Positions 1-5,204 of a stretch of DNA of 6,135 nucleotides are shown here, piece by piece. The DNA comes from an uncultured Flavobacteriaceae bacterium. Its GTDB lineage: Bacteria; Bacteroidota; Bacteroidia; Flavobacteriales; Flavobacteriaceae. Position 1 is the stretch's first letter; each line of letters starts with the position of its first letter. Both the position numbers and the translations under genes were made by a program. Under the pieces are notes generated by a model. That model saw nothing but the letters and a program-made list of their open reading frames with translations, had not been told where the DNA came from and searched no databases. Where the stretch lies: assembly GCA_945788155.1 (NCBI GenBank), contig CALZKX010000168.1, positions 1 through 6,135 on the forward strand, given 5' to 3'.

Positions 1-65
1 ACGGCTTCAATTATGTCTCCTAAAACGTAATTTATATCTTTTTTTAAATTTCTAACGTTTGCCAT
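1..65 (-). CDS. Small protein of unknown function, N-terminal fragment
   Basis: An ATG at position 65 on the minus strand opens a frame that stays open to the left edge, giving 21 codons plus two bases. The peptide begins MANVRNLKKDINYVLGD and is basic, then amphipathic. It resembles the start of short hypothetical proteins found in Flavobacteriaceae, but that is an impression from memory and I assign no function. The start lies 37 nt downstream of the manA stop, with an A/T-rich leader. A candidate flavobacterial promoter sits just upstream, so the gene may be transcribed on its own as well as by read-through. The rest of the gene is outside the window. Confidence 0.6.
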   Translation of the reverse strand, partial: MANVRNLKKDINYVLGDIIEA

Positions 66-87
66 TTTATTATTAAGTTAATTTCTG

Positions 88-122
88 CAAAATTACACAA
101 TTTTACACATAAACTTCCAAAA
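88..122 (-). promoter_or_regulatory. Candidate flavobacterial-type promoter for the small gene at the left edge
   Basis: On the minus strand TAATTTTG (positions 95 to 88) matches the Bacteroidota -7 consensus TAnnTTTG exactly. A TTTTG (122 to 118) lies 22 nt upstream of it, within the range described for the -33 TTG element. The downstream ATG is at 65. The -33 part overlaps the end of manA. Chance matches are easy in such AT-rich DNA, so this stays a candidate. Confidence 0.35.
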
Positions 123-1074
123 GTTTTGCATTGTTTGAAACTAATTCAAATCGTTTTAAAGCTGATGGAAGCAAAATTGTTTCCCCTTTTTTTATTGTTT
201 CTGAAAACCCTTCAACAGTGACGTTTGCTTCTCCTTCAACACACATATATATTATAAAAGAGTCATAAACATTTTCTTTTTGAATTGCTTTTGTAAGATG
301 TATAAAATTTGTTGTAAAATAAGGACAAGCCACCATTTTGTTAGATTGATTTTTTTCCTTTGAATAGGAAACCCTAAAATCATCTTCCATTTCAAAATCT
401 ATAGCATCAATAGCTAAATCGTTATGTAGTTCTCGTTCATTGCCTTTGTCATCTACTCTATCCCAATCGTACACGCGATAGGTTATATCGCTTGTTTGTT
501 GTATTTCGGCCAACATCACTCCTGCTCCAATAGCGTGCACACGACCTACTTCAATAAAATAAGTATCGCCTTCATTTACTTTATCAAAATTTAAAATCTT
601 TGTAAGGGTTTTATCTTCTAGATGTTTTAAGTAACCTTCTGGATTTACTTTTCTATTAAATCCAACTATTAAATTTGAACCTGTATCAGCTTGCATTACA
701 TACCACATTTCGGTTTTACCAAACGATTTATGACGTTTTGCAGCCAATGCATCATTTGGATGCAGCTGAATGGACAAATCTTCTTTGGCATCGATAAACT
801 TTATAAGTAAAGGAAATTTCTCTCCAAATTGCTTAAAATTCTTTTTTCCAATAAGCGCTTCCTGGTAAGTTGATAGTAATTGTTTGAGAGTTGCTCCTTT
901 TAATTCACCATTAGACACAATTGAGCTATCTCCTTCTACATCGCTAATTTCCCAACTTTCTCCAATATTTTTTAGGTTACTTTGCTTATTTAAAAGGTTT
1001 TTTAGCTTTTGTCCTCCCCAAATCTTACTCTTTAAAATGGGCTGGAATTTTAGTGGGTATAAATTGAGTTTCAT
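103..1074 (-). CDS. manA: Class I mannose-6-phosphate isomerase
   Basis: Interconverts mannose 6-phosphate and fructose 6-phosphate in the cytoplasm, linking glycolysis to GDP-sugar and glycan synthesis. The 323-residue protein has the cupin zinc-site motifs of the short bacterial type I family: QLHPND (Gln103, His105), KTEMWYV (Glu122) and GRVHAIGAG (His180). The family segment TYRVYDWDR follows, with the likely catalytic Arg200. IWGG (residues 18 to 21) is also typical. A second cupin-like region fills the C-terminus. I chose the ATG at 1074 (MKLNLYPLKF) because family members start close to this motif. The alternative in-frame GTG at 1095 adds seven residues and lies inside a palindrome. 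The gene follows the pterin synthase after 57 nt. I saw no TAnnTTTG box in that spacer, so read-through from upstream is likely. There is no sugar-uptake gene nearby to suggest a catabolic role. Confidence 0.93.
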   Translation of the reverse strand: MKLNLYPLKFQPILKSKIWGGQKLKNLLNKQSNLKNIGESWEISDVEGDSSIVSNGELKGATLKQLLSTYQEALIGKKNFKQFGEKFPLLIKFIDAKEDLSIQLHPNDALAAKRHKSFGKTEMWYVMQADTGSNLIVGFNRKVNPEGYLKHLEDKTLTKILNFDKVNEGDTYFIEVGRVHAIGAGVMLAEIQQTSDITYRVYDWDRVDDKGNERELHNDLAIDAIDFEMEDDFRVSYSKEKNQSNKMVACPYFTTNFIHLTKAIQKENVYDSFIIYMCVEGEANVTVEGFSETIKKGETILLPSALKRFELVSNNAKLLEVYV

Positions 1075-1088
1075 ATTGTAATTTCTAG

Positions 1089-1117
1089 ACCTCACAGGTT
1101 TTATAAACCTGTGAGGT
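1089..1117. repeat. Perfect 13-bp inverted repeat with 3-nt loop between the pterin synthase and manA
   Basis: ACCTCACAGGTTT (1089 to 1101) is exactly complementary in reverse to AAACCTGTGAGGT (1105 to 1117), leaving a TAT loop. Neither strand has a T-run directly after the stem, so it is not a canonical intrinsic terminator. It sits 14 nt upstream of the chosen manA start and 14 nt after the end of the pterin synthase gene. It looks like the dispersed intergenic palindromes common in Flavobacteriaceae, which is recognition from memory. It could also stabilise the 3' end of the upstream message or moderate manA translation. Confidence 0.85.
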
Positions 1118-1131
1118 TTCTAAGTTATAAT

Positions 1132-1542
1132 TTATTCTCCTGAGTAGATTACAAAATTACGAGGTGTTTCATAGAGTGTTATTTCTAAATCAAAGGACGG
1201 ATTGAGTCTTGGTTTTATTTTATTATAAATAACCACTGCAATATTTTCTGCTGTTGGGTTTAATTCTGCAAATTCTGGAACTTCAACATTAAGGTTTTTA
1301 TGGTCAAAAGCATCTTCTACTTCTATTTTTATAATATCTTTTAACGCTTTCATATCGATAACATAGCCAGTTTCTTGGTCAATGTCTCCAGTAACACTTA
1401 CAATTAACTCATAGTTATGCCCATGAAAGTTTGGGTTATTACACTTGCCAAAAACTGCGTCGTTCTTTTCATCACTCCAATCTTTTCTGTACAACCTGTG
1501 TGCTGCGTTAAAATGTGCTTTTCTACTTATTGTTGCTTTCAT
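1132..1542 (-). CDS. 6-pyruvoyltetrahydropterin synthase / QueD family protein (PTPS-II-like motif)
   Basis: Cytosolic enzyme of the T-fold superfamily acting on 7,8-dihydroneopterin triphosphate, 136 residues, the usual length. Zinc ligands are His15 (FNAAH), His40 and His42 (HGH). The catalytic set is Cys34, Asp80 and His81 (FDHKNLN), and Glu125 (YETPRN) should anchor the pterin. The spacing from Cys to HGH is CxxxxxHGH (GKCNNPNFHGHNY), which is the motif of true PTPS (PTPS-II, tetrahydrobiopterin type). Classical QueD (6-carboxytetrahydropterin synthase, queuosine pathway) has CxxxHGH. The HRLY, FGKCNNPN, DHKNL and terminal GE features also resemble the mammalian enzyme closely. Automatic annotation would probably call it queD; I leave the symbol empty because the motif favours pterin cofactor synthesis. 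No other queuosine genes are in view. It starts 122 nt downstream of idi, with a large inverted repeat between them. Confidence 0.92.
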   Translation of the reverse strand: MKATISRKAHFNAAHRLYRKDWSDEKNDAVFGKCNNPNFHGHNYELIVSVTGDIDQETGYVIDMKALKDIIKIEVEDAFDHKNLNVEVPEFAELNPTAENIAVVIYNKIKPRLNPSFDLEITLYETPRNFVIYSGE

Positions 1543-1571
1543 GATATAATAGTTTTAATGCTATTGCGATT

Positions 1572-1651
1572 ACACCCCTAAAGTCCCCTCAAGGGGACAA
1601 TTCATTCAGTTGAATAAAAAGTTTGTCCCCTTGAGGGGACTTTAGGGGTGT
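1572..1651. repeat. Perfect 29-bp inverted repeat with 22-nt loop between idi and the pterin synthase
   Basis: Positions 1572 to 1600 are an exact reverse complement of 1623 to 1651. Each arm carries its own smaller palindrome, GTCCCC-TCAA-GGGGAC (1583 to 1598) and GTCCCC-TTGA-GGGGAC (1625 to 1640), so two small hairpins or one long stem can form. The loop also holds ATTCA-GT-TGAAT (1604 to 1615). A T8 run (1651 to 1658) directly follows on the plus strand, but no plus-strand gene is present to terminate. In the minus-strand transcript the stem is preceded by A8 and has no U-tract after it. It fills most of the 122-nt spacer. A non-autonomous palindromic element (MITE or REP-like) is the likeliest reading. 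I see no clear target-site duplication. Confidence 0.85.
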
Positions 1652-1664
1652 TTTTTTTAACCTT

Positions 1665-2186
1665 TCAGGTCTTTTCAATATGCTCATAAAATTTATCAAA
1701 AATTATTTTAAACCAAGCTGTATAATTTTCAGGATGTAATGCCATATCTACTTTAACATCTTCCAAGTCCATCCATTTCCAAGCCTCTACTTCATCCTTG
1801 TTTATGTTAGGTTCTTCATTATAATAACCAACCATGATATGGTCTAGCTCATGTTCTGTCAATCCATTATCGAATGGTGCTTTGTAAATAAATGAAGTCG
1901 TCTCCTTTAAATCGGTAACAAAACCCATTTCTTCTTGTAAACGACGCTTTCCTGCTTCGACATTACTTTCACCTTCTCGTTGGTGACTACAACAGGTATT
2001 GGTCCAAAGCCATGGAGAATGATACTTACTCAATGCACGTTGTTGGAGCATTAATTCATTCTTATCATTAAAGATAAACACTGAAAAAGCACGATGCAAA
2101 ACCGCCTTTTCATGAGCTTCCATTTTAGGCATTAACCCAATTTGCTCATCGTTTTCGTTGACTAGAATAACTTTTTCCTCTTTCAT
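1665..2186 (-). CDS. idi: Isopentenyl-diphosphate delta-isomerase, type I
   Basis: Interconverts isopentenyl and dimethylallyl diphosphate, supplying the primer for quinones, undecaprenyl phosphate and carotenoids. The 173-residue Nudix-fold protein is about the length of bacterial type I enzymes. Metal ligands are His25, His31, His68, Glu111 and Glu113 (the EHELDH segment). The catalytic cysteine is Cys66 in NTCCSHQ, preceded by WLWTN. The Nudix-like helix is GESNVEAGKRRLQEEMGF (residues 72 to 89). The ATG at 2186 gives the usual MKEEKVILVNE beginning. The gene is separated from the upstream ompA-type gene by a strong terminator, so it should have its own promoter in the 2187 to 2226 stretch. 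I could not find a clean TAnnTTTG box there. No other isoprenoid gene is in the window. Confidence 0.95.
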   Translation of the reverse strand: MKEEKVILVNENDEQIGLMPKMEAHEKAVLHRAFSVFIFNDKNELMLQQRALSKYHSPWLWTNTCCSHQREGESNVEAGKRRLQEEMGFVTDLKETTSFIYKAPFDNGLTEHELDHIMVGYYNEEPNINKDEVEAWKWMDLEDVKVDMALHPENYTAWFKIIFDKFYEHIEKT

Positions 2187-2226
2187 TTTGTAAAAATATG
2201 AAATTGCAATTTGGTTTCATAAAATA

Positions 2227-2261
2227 AAAAAAGCATTCAAAGTAGTTTTGAACGCTTTTTT
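2227..2261 (-). terminator. Intrinsic terminator closing the adhesin/porP/ompA unit
   Basis: In the minus-strand transcript, AAAAAAGCGTTCAAA pairs with TTTGAATGCTTTTTT across an ACTAC loop. All 15 positions pair, one of them as G-U. The stem runs into a T7 tract at 2232 to 2226, the classic terminator form. It begins 21 nt after the OmpA-family stop codon and about 40 nt before idi. On the plus strand the stem has a single A/C mismatch and also ends in T6, so it could work in both directions, although no plus-strand gene is in view. Confidence 0.85.
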
Positions 2262-2282
2262 ATAAAAATATTTGCTTAAATG

Positions 2283-4223
2283 TTAGTTGGTAATAACTAT
2301 AAAATCACTACGTCTATTTAATTGATGCTCTTCCTTACTACAAGGCACACCATCGCTACATTTATTAGTTAACTGGCTTTCACCATAACCTTTTCCTGTT
2401 AATCTGTCTGGTGACATATTTCCAACTTTAATTATATAATTTATTGTTGATATATTTCTTCTGGATGACAACGCTTCGTTATATGCTTTTGGTGCTCTAC
2501 TATCGGTATGCGACTTTACATCAATTTTCATATCAGGGAATTTTCTTAAAACAGCTATCACTTTTTGTAATTCAATTTCGGCATCTGGTCTAATATTAGC
2601 CTTGTCAAAATCAAAATAAATAGGTTTAAGGTTTAAAGCTTCTCTAAGGTTTGTACCTTCAGTAATTGCAACATCATTAATATCAAGGTACATCTTTTGT
2701 TTTAAATCCTGTTTTCTATTATCTGTTGCAGATACTCGCGTTTCACTCGTTAAGTATTTATCTTTTGAAGCTCTAATCAAGTAGTCATATTCACATTTAA
2801 TAAACCCTTGAAATTCGTAATTACCTGTAGAGTTAGTTGTAGTTTCAGACACTTTATTACCTTGACCGTCAAATAAAATAACGACAGCGTTAGCAAGAAT
2901 CTCATTTGTTTTTTTATTGAACACAACTCCTGAAATATCTTGAATACACTCAGGAACTGTAAAACTGTAAATATCATCATCGCCTTTACCACCCGATCTA
3001 TTTGAAGTAAAAAAGCCTTCCATAGTTCCTAAATTCTCATAATACCCAAAATCGTCCGTAGAACTGTTTATAGGTCTTCCTAAGTTTTCGATAATATATG
3101 GTTGCTTTTTTTCAAACTTTTCTTCAAAATTTCTAACTATAAATACATCTAAACCGCCTAAACCTGTATGTCCATTTGATGAAAAATATAAGTCTCCATT
3201 AGAATTTACATAAGGAAATGTTTCTTGAGCTTCAGTATTTATTTTTGCGCTTAAATTTATTGGCTCTCCTAACGTACCATCTTCATTAATATCAACTACA
3301 TATAAATCTGAATTACCTATTGTTCCAGGCATATCTGAAGAAAAATAAAGTTTTGTTCCTGAAATATTTACAGCTGGGTGCGCTACACTATAGTCCTCAC
3401 TATTAAAATGTATGGGTTCAATGTTTCCCCAGGAGTTATCATCCTGAAGTCTTGCTCTAAACATTTGAAGCCTATTTATACCTTCTTTATCTCTTTCTAA
3501 TTTGTTATTGTAATAATTGTTACGAGTAAAATACATGACATCATCGGTAGGTAGAAATGAAGGGGTTGACTCATGAAACTTCGTGTTAACCGCTTTATCA
3601 AAATTCTCAGTATTTGCATAACTACCATCATCTTGTTTGGTTACTGCAAATACATCTAAATAAGGTTGGTTGTTCCATTTGTAATTTTTTCCTGTTCCTC
3701 TAGATGAAGCAAACAGCAATTTATTTTTGTATTGATTGCTGCCAAAATCTGATAATTTAGTATTAATATCCATGTTAACAACCTCAATATCTTCACTTAA
3801 GCGTTTAATTTTCGTTAAATAATCTTTCTGCGAAGTAAATGATTTGCCTCTTAAATCGGAAGATTTAATTTCTACAAACTTTTGCATCCATTTATCGGCT
3901 TCAGCATAATTCTCAACTGCTTTTAAAGCTTGTGCATATCTATAGTAATACTCTACATCTACATCGGTATAAGTACTAATTAATTCTTTATACCATTGTG
4001 ATGCTTCTTCCATTTTATTATTGAAATAAAAAGAATTACCTAACTTTTGAAATAGGTCTTTAGATTGATAACCATTTTCAGCTACTTCTAATAGTACTTC
4101 GCTAGTTTTTACATATGAAAATTTTTCATAGTTTTTTGTTGCCTTTTTTAAAGAACTTTCTTGGGCAAATCCACTAAAGGTTATTACAATAACAAATAGT
4201 GATATTATATTTCTTTTTGTCAT
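2283..4223 (-). CDS. OmpA-family protein with TPR, PD40 propeller and carboxypeptidase-regulatory-like domain (PorE-type architecture)
   Basis: Probably a periplasmic or outer-membrane-associated protein that ties a T9SS-linked surface complex to peptidoglycan. It has 646 residues. A signal peptide covers 1 to 20 (SGFA then QES), with no lipobox cysteine. TPR-like helices span about 25 to 145. PD40/WD40-like strands recur around 169, 230, 292, 345 and 403 (for example LYFSSDMPG, LYFSSNGHTG, FFTSNRSGG with GDDDIYSF). A carboxypeptidase-regulatory-like beta domain spans about 428 to 512 (ISGVVFNKKTNEILANAVV). The OmpA C-terminal domain spans about 533 to 646, with IYFDFDKANIRPDA and the expected peptidoglycan-binding Asp574 (SHTDSR) and Arg589 (LSSRR). 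The domain order matches PorE of the Porphyromonas T9SS, but PorE is a lipoprotein, so this is more likely a paralogue paired with the adjacent porP/sprF gene. It starts 15 nt after that gene, with an A10 run in the gap. Confidence 0.93.
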   Translation of the reverse strand: MTKRNIISLFVIVITFSGFAQESSLKKATKNYEKFSYVKTSEVLLEVAENGYQSKDLFQKLGNSFYFNNKMEEASQWYKELISTYTDVDVEYYYRYAQALKAVENYAEADKWMQKFVEIKSSDLRGKSFTSQKDYLTKIKRLSEDIEVVNMDINTKLSDFGSNQYKNKLLFASSRGTGKNYKWNNQPYLDVFAVTKQDDGSYANTENFDKAVNTKFHESTPSFLPTDDVMYFTRNNYYNNKLERDKEGINRLQMFRARLQDDNSWGNIEPIHFNSEDYSVAHPAVNISGTKLYFSSDMPGTIGNSDLYVVDINEDGTLGEPINLSAKINTEAQETFPYVNSNGDLYFSSNGHTGLGGLDVFIVRNFEEKFEKKQPYIIENLGRPINSSTDDFGYYENLGTMEGFFTSNRSGGKGDDDIYSFTVPECIQDISGVVFNKKTNEILANAVVILFDGQGNKVSETTTNSTGNYEFQGFIKCEYDYLIRASKDKYLTSETRVSATDNRKQDLKQKMYLDINDVAITEGTNLREALNLKPIYFDFDKANIRPDAEIELQKVIAVLRKFPDMKIDVKSHTDSRAPKAYNEALSSRRNISTINYIIKVGNMSPDRLTGKGYGESQLTNKCSDGVPCSKEEHQLNRRSDFIVITN

Positions 4224-4238
4224 AATCTGCTTTTTTTT

Positions 4239-5171
4239 TTAAAAGAATCTAGGAGATAATATTCTACCTAATTGTCTTGGTTCAAAACGTAACATAATCT
4301 CATGTGAACCGCTATTATAATTGTTTAAATTAGTAGTAGTTAAGTCATAGGCATAGCCTATAAACAAACTATCGCTAATTTGAAATCCTGCTAAACCACT
4401 TATAGCGTCATCCCATCTATAGGCCAACCCTAAAGTAATTTTCTCATTGAATAAGAAATTTGCTGATAAATCTGCTATAAGAGGTGCTCCAGAAACCGCT
4501 TTTACAAGAAAGGCTGGTTTAAGTTTAGTATTTTGGCTTAAATTAAAAACATAGCCTCCAATAATGTAATAATGAAGTTTTTCAGCAGCTACAGATTCTT
4601 GAAAATCATCATAGTAGTCTGTTGTAATTATATTAGGTATTGAAAATCCTAAATACGCTTTATTTGAATGCCAATACATACCTGCTCCTATAGTTGGTGA
4701 GAATAAATTCAAATTCTCTGTAAAGACATTATCTGGGTTTTGATACATTCCCTTACTCCAATCTAATGATAATACTTGAAAACCTGCCTTCAAACCAAAA
4801 GATAGCTTGTTTTCTTTTAACACATCTAGTGCAATTGTATAAGAAAAATTAGCATCGAAATATGTTTCGCTAGAAGGTCCCAGCTTATCATTAACTACCG
4901 AGAGTCCTAATCCTATCTTTTCATTATTAAGTGGAGAATGTAAACTAAAAGTTTGTGTTTTAGGTGCTCCGTCTAAACCTACCCATTGAGTACGATACAA
5001 ACCAGTAATACTTAAAACATCTCGTTGACCTGTATATCCAGGGTTAACACTCATCGTATTATACATATATTGAGAGTATTGTGGGTCTTGTTGTGCAAAA
5101 CTTACATTTATAAATAATAGTAAGATTACTATTAAAACTGCACTTTTATAAAATGATGACTTATATATCAT
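4239..5171 (-). CDS. PorP/SprF family type IX secretion system outer-membrane protein
   Basis: A 310-residue outer-membrane beta-barrel of the PorP/SprF family. In Flavobacterium, SprF is needed for export of the adhesin SprB, which has a type B sorting domain; other members often sit beside such adhesins. The signal peptide covers residues 1 to 26 (hydrophobic AVLIVILLLF, cleavage after SFA). The family signature follows directly: QQDPQYSQYMYNTMSVNPGYTG (residues 27 to 48). Repeated amphipathic strands such as KIGLGLSVV, LSFGLKAGF and ITLGLAYRW follow. The C-terminal family block includes YNSGSHEIMLRF, and the last residue is Phe, as expected for a barrel inserted by the BAM machinery. The start at 5171 lies 33 nt after the adhesin stop codon, and the next gene begins 15 nt downstream, so the three genes form a likely operon. 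I use no symbol because PorP and SprF paralogues cannot be told apart here. Confidence 0.93.
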   Translation of the reverse strand: MIYKSSFYKSAVLIVILLLFINVSFAQQDPQYSQYMYNTMSVNPGYTGQRDVLSITGLYRTQWVGLDGAPKTQTFSLHSPLNNEKIGLGLSVVNDKLGPSSETYFDANFSYTIALDVLKENKLSFGLKAGFQVLSLDWSKGMYQNPDNVFTENLNLFSPTIGAGMYWHSNKAYLGFSIPNIITTDYYDDFQESVAAEKLHYYIIGGYVFNLSQNTKLKPAFLVKAVSGAPLIADLSANFLFNEKITLGLAYRWDDAISGLAGFQISDSLFIGYAYDLTTTNLNNYNSGSHEIMLRFEPRQLGRILSPRFF

Positions 5172-5204
5172 TGTATGAATTTTTAAATTCTAAATTTCTT
5201 TTTA

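Noticed and set aside
884..1081. Plus-strand open frame of 65 codons
   Set aside because: It lies wholly opposite the well-supported manA coding sequence, shows no family motif, and has a low-complexity Phe/Leu/Ser-rich translation typical of an antisense shadow.
1075..1095. Upstream GTG start for manA at 1095
   Set aside because: It would add MRSRNYN, begins inside the 13-bp palindrome, and family members start near the MKLNLYPLKF segment at 1074.
1572..1651. CRISPR-like or attC-like reading of the large inverted repeat
   Set aside because: There is only one copy, with no spaced direct repeats and no cas or integrase gene in the window.
1660..1671. ACCT-TTC-AGGT mini-palindrome at the idi stop codon
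   Set aside because: The arms are only 4 bp, and the following minus-strand run is A, not T, so it does not qualify as a terminator.
2777..2992. Minus-strand open frame of 71 codons inside the OmpA-family gene
   Set aside because: It is in another frame of a gene whose domains are continuous, and no motif or initiation context supports it.
5177..5190. AT-only hairpin GAATTT-TT-AAATTC in the adhesin-porP spacer
   Set aside because: Apart from the terminal G-C pair, all pairs are A-T, the arms are 6 bp, and such palindromes are expected by chance in this composition. I do not call it a regulatory site.
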